Positions 35,576-59,054 of a stretch of DNA of 64,000 bases are shown here, in pieces. The position numbers and the translations under genes were made by a program. This stretch comes from Artemia franciscana (taxonomy: Eukaryota; Arthropoda; Branchiopoda; Anostraca; Artemiidae). Within the stretch, counting starts at the first letter, position 1; each line of letters starts with the position of its first letter. The notes beneath the pieces were generated by a model. It was given only the letters and a program-made list of their open reading frames with translations. It was not told the DNA's origin and made no database searches. The stretch spans positions 46,955,797 to 47,019,796 of the forward strand of contig NC_088863.1 in NCBI RefSeq assembly GCF_032884065.1, in the 5' to 3' direction.

Positions 35576-35882
35576 CCAGAATACTATTCTAATCGACACG
35601 ACACACTTGCATGCCCAAGTTCCACATATACGGAGACCTTACTTGAGAGGCACATTCTAGAACAGTCTTTTACCTTTTTTAATCCCTTTAAAATCTACAA
35701 GTACTTGATGATTCCTGAGCATATGCGAATGCCATCTCTGAATAGATTTATCTCTTTTCTCTTCTACCATGAATATTTGTTGGAATTGTTTTTTTTTGTG
35801 TGTTTTTTTTGGGCTCCAGGTTATATTTTTCACTATCTTTCTCACTCAAACTTGTACTATTTTTTTTTTCCCTCTCTTGCAG

Positions 35883-35997
35883 CAATAAAAATGATGGAGA
35901 CCGATCAGAAACCGATTCTGAGGGAAGTAGTCAGAAATCACAAATTGGCAAAGACTTTGAAATTGTTGACAAAGAAGAGGGAGTCGAAGTCGAATGA
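35883..35997 (+). CDS. Terminal exon of the Lys/Glu-rich gene
   Basis: Acceptor 'cctctcttgcag' at 35871-35882, then 37 codons plus a split codon, then TGA: 'NKNDGDRSETDSEGSSQKSQ' and a C-terminus 'KDFEIVDKEEGVEVE'. The phase fits the exon at 28157-28329 exactly. The end is acidic and Ser-rich, like a disordered tail. No AATAAA was found close by, so the 3' UTR length is unknown. Confidence 0.55.
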
Positions 35998-35999
35998 CC

Positions 36000-37055
36000 T
36001 CCAATCAGATTCCTTATTCCAGCCGAAAATTTTGTTAGTTCATATTATGTATTGTTTGTTCCTTGTTGAGATTAGTTGGTAATGGACAAGATTATATGAC
36101 TTTTGACAGTGATCAGCTCTCTTATCTTTCTTTTTTTGTCCCTGTCTTCATTTTCATCTCTTGTGCTTGTCTCTCCCTCTCTCTCTAGTGTTTAATCATT
36201 TTTGTGTTGAAGCATAATTTGTATATTGATTCCAATTGTATTGACAGTTACGTTAAATCCGACTCTACTACAAGGGTATATCAACAGAATCTCGTTCGGA
36301 AATAGGAATTACTTCAGGGAACTTCATGAGAAAGTTGATTCAATAGTCCTATTTCTCAAAAAATAGACTGCGATGCCAGAACGCCAAAGAGTTCTGAATG
36401 GTAGTGATATGAAGTCAAACCAGATCATGCACTGACTAAATATCGGCTGTTTGATATTTTACTTTTTTCTAGATAGTTTTATGATAGTGTCCATAGTTTT
36501 CTGACTTGACAAAGTATGTTCTGGGTTTGACTTGCTTTCAAATGTTCCTTTCTTCGGGAAGTAAAAGTTTTTCTAGACCAATTTCTTGCAGTTTTTTTCA
36601 TACGAATTTCTTTTTTTCGAATATATTACGCTTTCTGGTTAAAAAAAAAAAAAACAGTATTCTCGGTCGACAAAATAGCAATCAAACCGTTCATGAACTG
36701 TAAGTAAAGAGCGACCCTTGTAAATGCACTCTGTATCTTTCAATAAGTTTTCCTCACAACAAGTTCTGGGTCTGATTAAAATATCATTCGTAAGCCACCA
36801 GTTATATAACATACGATGGAAATATTGAAAAATGTACAATCTACCCATCTACCCATGAAATAAACTTTAAATGAACCACAAAATGAGGGCCTAAGTCCAT
36901 ATAATGAACAATGGCAAAAATTGAAGAAGGTTCATGAAAATACAAAAAAAAAAATTAATTATCAAATTTCAAAAATAATCAAAAATCTCATTCCCTTTGC
37001 ATCGAAACTCATTATGAGCTATGAGTCCTCAATTTCCTTCGTGGCTGAAGGGCCA
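36000..37055. other. 3' UTR/intergenic, no gene seen
   Basis: T-rich sequence, then a short fragment of the hairpin family near 36700 ('aagtaaagagcgaccc'). Nothing else recognised. Confidence 0.4.
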
Positions 37056-37059
37056 CGAA

Positions 37060-37125
37060 ACGGGGACCAGCACCGCCGGTTTGGACCTTGAGGGTCTAAC
37101 ACCGTCATATTTACTACTACTCTAG
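37060..37125 (-). repeat. Dispersed GC-rich repeat, copy 2
   Basis: Inverted match to 29275-29350 ('gtttggaccttgagggtcta'), here joined to 'gccacgaaacggggaccagc'. Confidence 0.6.
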
Positions 37126-40100
37126 TCCTCGATTTCAGGCAAAACCCGAATATTTTCTAGATGACCTAATAGGATTTTCATTAGAAACTTCCATTTGAGG
37201 GCATTGAGGCTAAATTTTACAACTTATAAATTGAGTGGAACCGGGGGCTATTCTCCGCTTCTTGATGAAAGGTAAACTACTAGGCGATCAGGTCCATTTA
37301 CTTTGTTAATTATTTTCGTTGTTTTTTTTAGATCCTCTTTTTCCTTCTTTACGTCTTCGTTTTGTACTGCTGGAGGGGTTAAAATTTGTGATAAAGTTGG
37401 TGCGTAGTGCTGCTTCATTGTGTAGGTATGCTTAGTACTTTCTAGTAATCTCGTTATATGCTTTCAAGTGTATTTATTACAAGGAATAAAAGGATAAGGT
37501 TTTTTTACAAGAAGTATTCGCTTTCTATAAGTCATGTTTACACCCGCGTCTTACACTTATTGATTACTAAAGACCAGTCTTCTTGTTTTTTCTTCTAGTG
37601 TAAATGCAGCTTTCAGAAATGGAAAACCTGGATTTCCTATTAGTTTAAAATTATATTAGAAAATTACGTAAAAGCAAGTTCAACAGAAAAACAATTTATT
37701 TCCTGTCGAATCTAGGCCTGACTAATGATGATTGGCGCCCGTAAATTACAGTAGAAATTGTATGCTTCATTCTAAATTGACGCTGACGTTCATACGATAA
37801 GGCAGAATTTGTTATTTTTTATTATAAGCCTATTTTCAATTTGAAAATATCTGAACTGGTTGAATGACTAAGTGTTGGTCTTGCTTTTTGATTGCCAGAA
37901 CTAAGCTTTCTATTAGGTACTTGCCAATTTTGATATCACTTTAAACCTAGTACCAGTAACATGAAATCAAACTTTACCGCTCTAGACGTATATTAGGTTT
38001 TAGGGCAGTGCCACATTTTTATCAGTGTTGCGATGTTGAACCGTGAAAAAAACAAGCAAAACTTGGCAAAAGATTCTATAACTATCTTAGTTTTATAATT
38101 ATCTACCTTAGTTCTTCCGCCCAAGGAATGAACAAGGACGGGTGATAGATAAACTTACCTATTAACAAATGAACTGACGTCATTTTTATACAATCCTAGT
38201 AAGGACTGTTTATTCCCAAAACAACTACATTTTATTGAGCTGTTTGATTCCGTAACGTTTAGCTTATTTTTAACCCGTTTTTTTTTTAAGCTTGTCGCTT
38301 GCTACTATCCATAACTGCATACGGAATTATTTTTCATTAGAACTGAGTTCGCGATTTCTCCTAAGTTTTTAAGATATGTTGGGTAACTCCACTGCACCAA
38401 TCGCGTTAAATTCTGACTGTTCTTGGTACTTTGAAAAGTCGAACGTAATAGACCCTGGGGACCCTTTTTAATTCAATTTGAAATCGCTGCGTTTCTGATC
38501 ACCGTTCATTGAAGCATTTGAATTGAAAACATTGGACATTCAAGTGCTTAATTTTCGGTTTTATTGTACGGTGGACGTTTGAGGCTGTTTGGCGTTCTTC
38601 AGTAAAAACAGGAATCAAGCATGGACGGCTAAAGTAGCGCGGTTTTGTAAATTGCAGTCAACAAGGAGGGGGGAGGGTAAAATTGTTTTTTTTTTTTTTT
38701 CAAAGTTCAAGGCCCCCTTTAATTGATACCAATGTTGGACTCTTGATCTAGACCTAAAATTTTATTCAGCAATTTCAACTACTTTCTGGGATAGTAAAAA
38801 GGCCATCATCAAGCATTCAAACAAGCCTTGTCTAAATTCTCACCTTAATAATTCAACTGAAGGCCAGGAGTAATATTCTGACAAATAATAGAGCCTAGTT
38901 TAATCTATGTTAGGTCAGAAACTACAGCCCTAGAAGAGATGAGGATATTTATAGGCAAATTTAAACTATAGTACGCAAAGTTAATACACTCGCATACTGA
39001 ATCTTTTATTTGGCTAATTATGCAATGTCCTACTTTATTTTTTTTAGCAGAAACTTAAGTCATTTTATACAACTGGTTAATTTAAAATTAGCCTGTAGGC
39101 TAATCAACCAGTTGCCCTTAACTCTCCTTACAAATCAAGAGCCAGTCATTTTTTTTTGTCTTGTACCTAATATTTTTCATGTTGATAAGCATCTTCAAAC
39201 CTTCAGCTTTTACTTGAGAGTAGCCATTTTCAGAGTGTAAGACTTCTAGCTCATGCTTGTCCATTTTAGTGTCTAAATTCTATCCAGGCTGATTCCGAGG
39301 TAAACTTCCAACGTCATTCTAATCGAAGTTCAACATTCTATTACTTTTCGCCGTGGACGTTTGAGATCGGCGGTCGCCGTTCAGAGTTTTACTCAACCAA
39401 AAACAGAAATAAGCACAATGGTGAACTTATAGACCGTCAAAAACAGAGTTTTACACAAAACGGCCATCAAAAAAACCTAAAGAAAATTCTGACGCTCCAA
39501 AACCTGACATGAGGTCAATTCTTGTCAAAGTATTATGCAAAATAAATTCTTATATCTTAGACGAGTTTGACTTTCGATTAAATATCTATGATTTTTATTC
39601 AGTTTGCCTTTTTACAGTTAGGGAAAGAATAAAAATATGGAATAAAGTGGAAGTTTGTTCTCTAATTTCACTGGCTGCGGGCTCCCATAATTTTGTTCAC
39701 TGTCCTACTTTCTCTCGAATTCTTAATTCGACATAGCATTTCTTTGTATAGTTCAACATAAAAAATATGAAAGTGAAAATCGGATTAGCTTCCTCCTCCT
39801 CGCCATCATCTGGTTTCATAACTTTCATTGTTAATTCGTATGACAAAACCTAACTCTTGTTTATCCCCTTTTACTTTACTTGTTTATTTGAGACAAAATG
39901 CTCTGTCCGTACGCAATCTCATGTTCGGCGTCTTTGCCATCCCGGGTGCTTGCTCATGCACGAATTAGTATTTAGTCCTTCCACCATTACAATTGAAATC
40001 TTTCTGTTCCCCCTTATCAATTTATTGGTACAACATGTAAACCACAAAAAAAAATATACTTAGACGACAAAAACATAATTTTGTTCCAAAATAAAATTAA

Positions 40101-40380
40101 AAAGTCCATAGATTGCTTAGGCACTGTTCAAATTTTGTCATCTTTTATAATATACTTCATATCAATCCAACTTTTATCTCTTTTTTTCACATAAAACATT
40201 CTATAGACACTCAAAACTTCTTAAAAGACAAAAAAAATCGTTTTGCTTCGCTCTTCTCAAATATTATCATCTTGAGGCGGAGAGAGCAACTGATTGCAAT
40301 TTCATTGATGTTGATTACCTTTATTAGCAGCAACTTGGAATACAACATTAACTTGGCAGACAATAATACATAATAGACCA
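37126..40380. other. Intergenic, mostly unique; one dispersed fragment
   Basis: No gene recognised. 38160-38205 ('attaacaaatgaact' then 'tttttatacaatcct') matches the flank of the short element at 59.5 and 60.0 kb. Two diverged phrases around 'cgtggacgtttgag' (38570 and 39350) may be one old repeat. Confidence 0.45.
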
Positions 40381-40392
40381 AGTTGCTAGAAG

Positions 40393-40398
40393 TTTATT
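40393..40398 (-). promoter_or_regulatory. Polyadenylation signal AATAAA of the NFX1-type gene
   Basis: AATAAA on the minus strand begins 8 nt after the stop codon at 40406-40408, so the 3' UTR would be very short. Confidence 0.6.
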
Positions 40399-40405
40399 TG
40401 ACAGT

Positions 40406-51983
<11,578 letters not shown>

Positions 51984-51999
51984 AGATAATAGCCAGATT

Positions 52000-52650
52000 T
52001 CTAGAAAATAAAAACAAAGTAAAAAATTACAAAAACAACTGAAATGATTTCTTTCTTTTGATACTTGAACAAGGATACCTGCAATGGGGACTGGTCAAGT
52101 CTTTACTCCCTCTCCCCATTAAAAGCCAGCAAATATAAAAACAAAAGGACAAGCATCCCAGAATTTGGGAATGATTATGCATGCTTCTTATGCAAATACA
52201 TGCTTGAGCAATAAATGACTGTCTAACAGCTAGATCTGTGGAAATTAACAACATAATAAAAAAATTACAGGAGAACTGACATCTTTCTTCATTATTAATT
52301 CATTTGAAGACTGCTGCCTCCAAGAAAAACATATCCAGCATTTACTCCCTCTCTCCATCAAGAAGAGCAAAAATATGTAAAAAAAGAAAAAAGTAAAATC
52401 CGTCTTAATATTTAGGGAAATGCAATAGCTTTGTACATGATGTTTGTGCAAATGCATGCTTGAGCCATTAATAAATATCTAGTAGCTAATTCTCTAGAAA
52501 CTAATAACGTAATGAAAAATTTACAAAAACAGCTTAAATTCTTTCTTCCTTTTTATCTTAAAACATGGGTGCCTTCAAAGGGGACAGAGTGAGCATTTAC
52601 CCTCTGTTCCCAGTACAAGACAAAAAAAAATAAAAAACATATAAAGTAAT
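52000..52650 (+). repeat. Tandem repeat, about 240-255-bp units, at the NFX1 first coding exon
   Basis: Units start at about 52000, 52235 and 52492 ('tctagaaa.taa.aac...aaaaa.ttacaaaaac', then 'tttctttc' and 'ttactccct'). A fourth partial unit is at 53227-53320. The first unit begins exactly at the splice acceptor of coding exon 1. Confidence 0.75.
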
Positions 52651-53490
52651 TCATAAAATCCCTTGGTGCCAGATAGGAAAGTTCATTGTCTGGTTCCTGC
52701 TCAAAATAAGCAAATAAGAATCATACACTAATCAGAAAAAAATGTGGCTACATATAATTTACTGCATACTAGTTTCAAGTAAATAAGGAAAAAAACTTGC
52801 CACAAAGCTTCTCAGTGTTGTTGGTGGCACTGGAATGTTTTTATCCCACCCTTGTGTGCAGTTATGAGATCCACATGTCAAAGACTAGACACTTTTAAAC
52901 TATTTACCATTTGTGTCTAAAATCTTACTATCTCAGTAGTCCTAGTGTCTATATTTGATTCATATTCCTAGAGGAAGTATAAACTAACAATTGAATTAAT
53001 AAGGATTTTTTTAATTTTTATTAAGGAAAGTACAGAATTCCACCAAAGTTTTTCTTTTCTTTGTAAGAGGTAGAGGAAGTAATAACAATATTTTGTGTCC
53101 TCTTTTATTCATTTTCATATATCTAAATCATAGCAGATATCAATTAAGCACATAAATGCATTTTCTCTTCCAACTATTGCTAAACATGGTACAAGTTCCC
53201 AAGCAGGAGAGTGGGAGGGAATTGATCTCTAGAAAATAACAACAGAATCAAGAATTTCCAAAAAACTGACATAATTTCTTTCTTTTTGTACCTAAACATA
53301 GTGTCAGCATGAAGTAAAGATCAATACACGGAATATCAATACAGGATACTACAGGGAGACAACCCATAGTAGATAAATTAGCTAGGAAGATGTTTTTCAG
53401 CCCAAAAATACCCATCAAAACAAACCAAGCCCAGAAAAATATCCAATAATCACAAACCTGTGCAAGTGCTGTGTTGTTTACTAGGCTATA
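52650..53490. other. Upstream region of the NFX1-type gene
   Basis: AT-rich; contains the fourth tandem unit. No TATA box or 5' exon could be called with confidence. Confidence 0.35.
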
Positions 53491-53494
53491 ATTT

Positions 53495-53925
53495 CCTCAA
53501 GGGGTGCCACTCTTCAAGTGGGAAAAGTTGACCGCAAGTTCCCCAGTCTTGCAGGTACCCTGAAAGGGTTGGGGCAGCCCTTTACAGAGGCCGTTGTCCG
53601 TAAATCTGGATCTTATGCCCTGCTGCAGTTGTCCTCCCATGATGGTGTTCTGCATCACCATGCAATTTAACCCATTACTGGGAGAAAGTTTGTAACTCAT
53701 GTGACATATGGACATGCCAGTGGGCCCTGTTGAGTGTACATTTGAGGGGCCTTCTTCCTCCTCCACCTGTATTTATGACCCCAGGAGAGGGTGTCCCCGT
53801 TTCTATTATGGACCCCAGGGACAAGGTCCTTCTTGGTCTGTGCCTCCTATGGAGGTACTCTACATATCTCTAGGGCATTCCCCATTCTGTTGTCCTCTAC
53901 CAAAACCTAGCATGATTATCTAATA
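53495..53925 (-). other. GC-richer island, possible repeat or 5' UTR of an element
   Basis: About 430 bp of clearly higher GC. The minus frame 53497-53766 (89 codons) starts 'MEEEEGPSNVHSTGPTGMSI' and has no known domain. Its position upstream of the NFX1-type gene could make it an upstream exon or promoter, but it may equally be a repeat. Confidence 0.3.
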
Positions 53926-55100
53926 ATTAACTAACTAATGCAACTAAGTAGATATTTACCCTATTCAATCAGTTAAGTAGCCAAAAAAAAAAACACCCAA
54001 CCAGTTAAGGATAAGTTCTATACATCTCACAGGAGATAGATCAATAGCCTCTGAACTAGCAAAAATTTTAGAAACAACAGAGGTGAAGACACTGGTTTTA
54101 CAGGATTGTTCTATCAAAAATTAAAACAAAGGACAAATTCTGTAAGGTGTGCTAATGACCCTGTATTACTAATACTACTATTTGCGAAGTCTAGTTGTAA
54201 GATACTAATGGGTAAGTTTTTGGGTAATTAAGTAAGTAAATTATTAGAATTATCCAGGTAATCTAGCACTTGCTTTCAAGTAAAATTATTTTGAGCAACG
54301 AATAACATAGCCTTGTCAATTGCTTTGTCTTCATTGTTGCTAAGCGTTTAAACATAAACTCAATTCGCCCTGAAAGCAATTATTGAACTGTTAAAGAGCA
54401 TAAAAAAGCATCAAATGATATATCCACTTTCATCTTAGCTAAATTATGCTGGAAACTGCGAATTTACCAAAACTCTTTCCTCTTGGGCATCTGTAATTAT
54501 AGTCAGAGAAGATGGGGTCTAGCCATTCTTTAAGTACCATGGGCATAAATAATGCAATTTTTGAAGTTATAAAATCATATTTTATTGTATATCTGAGTTG
54601 GGTTTAAGGAAAAGATTTTGATTAACATAGTATTCAGATACCTAATAAAAACACTTGCATCCAGAATCAGAATTTTATGCTGATTTCAAATATGACATTT
54701 GTTTCAACTACAAATTCAATTTTAAGCCCTATACACGCCATCAGATATGATGCCTTTATCTCTTCTTTTAGATATGGCTTATACACCTCTATTAGCATTA
54801 CTAAGCATTTCAGTTTCATTCACATATAAACAGAAAGCTGATGGTCTTCTGATTCTAAAAATGTAGCTTTAATTGCTTAATATTTATTCTATAAATCATA
54901 AGCATTAAATAATTTTTTTCTCTTCAATTGCTTGTCATGCACTTATGTATGTATGTACAATGTCTGGCTTATGAATACACAAGCTGTATATAGTGTTGTT
55001 AAGTGTGATGTTTTCCAATAAACAATAAAGCAGCCCTTCAACTTGCCGGTCTCCAGCTACAAGTTACACTAGGGGAACATTGCCCTGGACACTGAAAACT
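53926..55100. other. No gene recognised
   Basis: AT-rich intergenic sequence without visible repeats from the families above. Confidence 0.4.
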
Positions 55101-55149
55101 ATACTGATGTTGAGTCATTCCTGTCCCAAAGAATAGAGTGGATCCAAAA

Positions 55150-56033
55150 TGTAGATGAAATGCTTTATAATTAATAGAGGTGAATGAGCTTGTACAAGAA
55201 TTAGTGATAGATTACATGAAAATAAGAGGAATGCGAAGAAAGCAGAGAGAACATTAAAATATGGGCTAAGGGGGTGTGAAGTGGAGACCATGGATAAAAT
55301 TGTCAAGGATCTGGAGGGTGCAGCTAGATGGCATAATAGTATAATACTATACTGGCATGTTAATAAATTGAGGAGGAATAATCAATCAGGACTTGTCCCA
55401 GTTAGAGATAGGAACAGGGCAACAATTAGTTATAAGAAAAGAGTTGAAGAGAGTCTGTAGGAAGCAAACTACTTAGTAGGATGATATGTTTTAGACTTAG
55501 AGATGATGTGGGCAAAGTTTCAAGAAAAGAACAGTGAAGTTTTAGGAAGAGTATATGGTGTGTCTCAACCAAATTTTCATTCTTAGGTTAATAATTGGGA
55601 AGTGTATGAGTCCTAAAACACCTTTAGTCATCAGTTTTATAGATTATGAGCAACTGTTCGATTCAGCTGATAGAAGAGCTTTAGCAAAGGTGTTATTCTT
55701 GTATGGTATACCACACAAACACCATGTGGTTACCACTGCTGCAGTTAAGGTAGATGAGGTTAGTAGCTGGTATCATATTAAATTAAGATTTAAATATGGT
55801 AGTTTTCTATCCCAATTTATGCAGATAATTTTGATAAACTTGGTCTTGAGGAGCACAGTAAAGCTAATGGGAGGACATGGAATGAAATGGGGAAGGAAAA
55901 TTATTTTGGACTTAGATTATGCTGATGATTTAAGCATCCTTTAGAGGTTTTACAAGTTTATGGTGCTAGAATATGCTTTGAAATTAATGTTAAGAAGACT
56001 AAGATGCTAAGGCTAGGAATTAGTGAAGATAAC
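55150..56033 (+). pseudogene. RTE-like retrotransposon, 5' part
   Basis: Reads 'MDKIVKDLEGAARWHNSIIL' (about 55290) and 'RDRNRATISYKKRVEES', then a deletion and RT 'LNQIFILRLIIGKCMSPKTP', 'VISFIDYEQLFDSADRRALA' and 'LDLDYADDLSIL' (55905-55944, catalytic YADD intact). It stops at 'KMLRLGISEDN', where a CR1-like sequence begins. Confidence 0.85.
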
Positions 56034-56034
56034 T

Positions 56035-56995
56035 AAATCTTGATTTACATCAATGACCTTAGTCACCAGGGTCAGCAACAATATTACACTATTTGCCAAT
56101 GATTCCAAGCTCTTTGGTCCAGCAGACAGCACAAACCTCCAAACCAATCTCAACCATATCCAAGAGTGGGCTGAAGAGTGGCTACTTTCATTCAACATCA
56201 GCAAATGCTACATCTTCCACTTTGGACAAAAGAATGAAAACACAGTGTACTTAATGTGGGATCCTGACAAGCAAACACAGATTGATCTTAAAACCCACAA
56301 CAAAGACTTGGGTGTATTTGTTGATAATCAGCTCAAGTTTCACTCCCACACAAGGAATGTGGTTTCCAAATCTAATGCATGACTTGACCTACTCAAGAGA
56401 TCTATTATGAGCAGATCCCCCCAAGTCTTTCTAAGACTTTATAAAGCCATTGTAAGACACAACCTTGACTTTGGAAACTGCATAGCCACTCCCCAATACA
56501 AAGGCAACACAAGACTTCTTGAAGACGTGCAGAGATGTGCCACCAAGGTTATAGATGGACTGAAAGACCTCCCCTACAATGAAAGACTAAAAAAAATCAA
56601 ACTACCTACACTGGCATACCACTGTAGACAAGGTGACACGCTGCTTACCCAAAAACTCTCCAACTACACATCTAGTCTCCTCAACCTGAACAACTCCCAC
56701 CAATCCCATACAAGAGGCCATTCAAAGAAACTTTCTAAATGCCATGTGAACACAAGAATACATCAATACTCCTTCTCTAAAAGAGTTGTCAGCAACTGGA
56801 ATTCCCTCTCAGATTCTACAGTATCAGCAACTTAAACCATAACTTTCAAGAAGTCACAGAAGTCAGTTGGATAACAAGTGGTAATGCAGGAACTGGAAAT
56901 ACTGCTGGTATGATTCAGATCAGTAACAGGTGTCAGCCATCATCATTCACGGAGCAACACAGATCCATGGGATCTTGCTCTGAAATGCAAATTAA
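56035..56995 (+). pseudogene. CR1-like fragment nested in the RTE-like element
   Basis: 56053-56382 encodes 'NITLFANDSKLFGP' (RT motif C with the second D as N), 'WLLSFNISKCYIFHFG' and 'DLGVFVDNQLKFHSH'. 56407-56835 encodes 'FLRLYKAIVRHNLDFGNCIA', 'CATKVIDGLKDLPYNERLKK' and 'FSKRVVSNWNSLSDSTVSAT'. Both frames are long and little damaged, so this is younger than its host element. 5'-truncated. Confidence 0.85.
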
Positions 56996-57590
56996 GAATT
57001 AAAGATAAAAAAGTGATGTTGGATAACAAAAAGATCTATCAAGTAGATAGCTTCACTTACTATTATTGGTAGTATTATTAGTAAAGATGGTGGGCGCCAT
57101 GGAGACAGTAAAAATTGAATAGTTAATTGAAAGCTACAATTATGACATTGGTCAAATATGGTTGTGAAGCATGAGGTGAAAAATGGAGGAAGATTTGCTA
57201 GATGTTTTCCAGAGAAATTACCTATGGATTGTTTTGGGCATCTGGCTGACTGACCATATTTAGGGTGTAGAAAAAGTGTGATTCAATCCTGCTTTTTAGG
57301 GCCATAATGAAAAAAAGGTTGAGGTGGCTAGGGCACATTCTGCAGATGAATTATGGTAGATTACCAAAGATTTTCCTTTCAGCCAATGATCTAGAACTAA
57401 ATGAAAAGCAGATTGTCCATAGTTGGGGCAGGAGGATGTTGTAAAGAAAGATTTAAATAACATGGGAACTTCCTGGGAGGTTGTAAAGATGGAAACTTTA
57501 AATAGTTAAGATTGGAAGAGGAGCATGTGTAGCTGTGTTGGCCTCAAGCAGCTTGGGGCTGTGGTGAGTTGTTAGTAGTAATAGTGGTTT
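56996..57590 (+). pseudogene. RTE-like retrotransposon, 3' part
   Basis: Resumes at 'KVMLDNKKIYQVDSFTY', continues with 'IMTLVKYGCEA', 'RLRWLGHILQMNYGRLPKIF' and 'EDVVKKDLNNMGTSWEVVKM', and ends near 57590 with a (tagtaa)-type tail. Confidence 0.8.
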
Positions 57591-59050
57591 AATTTCTTCA
57601 AAATGATGAATCAATATACATACAACAACTGGTATTGGTTAGCAATTTGTCCACTACCAAAGCAAAAGAACTCACAACTTGATGTTTTTGAACATGAAGT
57701 ATTGCTGAAGTGAGATTGACTGTTGCTTCAGTTAGTGTAGCATTTGCTTTTCTTTAAAACAAAAATCCCTTGGAGCAAGCATTAACTCTATGTTAGCCTT
57801 AACATTGGGGGGACCATGGGGATATATTGGAATTTTTCATGATTTAACTTACTAACCAAATGGTACTCTTTGGTCACTGCCTCAGTTAGCTAGCAATCAG
57901 TATTCATATCTGATCTATATTCATAGCCTATTGCCTGACCTCTCAATTCCTTTTATGACTTTGGAGTCAACAACATAGACTATATTTAGCTGGCATGGTT
58001 TGATAAATTGTTGCTATTGCTCACCAATGTTCCACTAATGTAAATAATATTTTTTTTCAAAAATTGGGCAGGATACAATTTTCCTTTGACAGAGCTTTGG
58101 CAATGATAGGAGTTTGGTCATTGGACTTCTGCTTCAGCATTACATTTCAATTGATAAAAGTAGATGATAAATCAATAAAGAAATCTTAATTCAAAAATAT
58201 TTGAAAATACACATTTTCAAACAGGGGTTGGTGTGGATGAAACTGTTCATAATAGTTATGTTTGGCACTGACATCCATGTTTTCAGCATTAAATAGATTT
58301 GATGATAAATCATTCAAATGATGTGATTCTCTGTGGATGAGATAAATCATCTTATGAAAAGAAATTTCTTGTTACTTTTTTCAGATTTGTTGCTTTTTGT
58401 GGCTCTTGCTTCTCACTTGGGTAGAGACTGGTGGGCAAATTTACCACTTAACCTTTACCACCCCTTTCCACTTTCCTGCAATTTTAATTGCTCACCAACA
58501 GCTCTTAGTGAAAATCTAATATGTTATTTAAAAATTTCCTTAAAAATTTACCCAAATCCTAGTCCTTTAGCGTTGAGGCAGTAAAATTTGTTGTAGCTAG
58601 CATATCATATTTCTTTGCAAGTAGTACAGAACAAAATAGCTTGGCAAAGCAACTACCAAGACCATTGCCAGACATTCTAGTAAGCCCCATTTGCTTACTA
58701 CTAGCAACCCCACTACCTTGTATGTTCTTACCTATTCTGTTGAGAATGAAACAATTATTCTTAAGAACAATTTATGCAGTGTCCTTGGTTTTAAAAATAA
58801 CACAATTAAAGCAAAAAAAAATCAGTTAAATGGATCATATGGTTTACACAAACCTTGCATCCAGCTTCTCTTTGGATAATTCAATATTTATTTACACTTT
58901 GTTTGTGGAAGCTAGAGACCAAAATAGAGACCACATTTTTAATTTATGATAACAAATTACTCCCACTTGGCTGCCTCTAGTAAGGGGTAGTTGGGTCTAC
59001 ACTTGCATTGATTCATACTTTAGTAAAATGGGTGACAGATAACAGATAGA
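57591..59050. other. No gene recognised
   Basis: Intergenic and unique-looking. The overlapping frames 58333-58584 and 58641-58879 have no domains. Confidence 0.4.
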
Positions 59051-59054
59051 CCTA

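Noticed and set aside
35570-36082. 170-codon plus frame
   Set aside because: It overlaps the minus-strand LINE, crosses the acceptor at 35882 and is out of frame with the exon that continues the Lys/Glu-rich gene.
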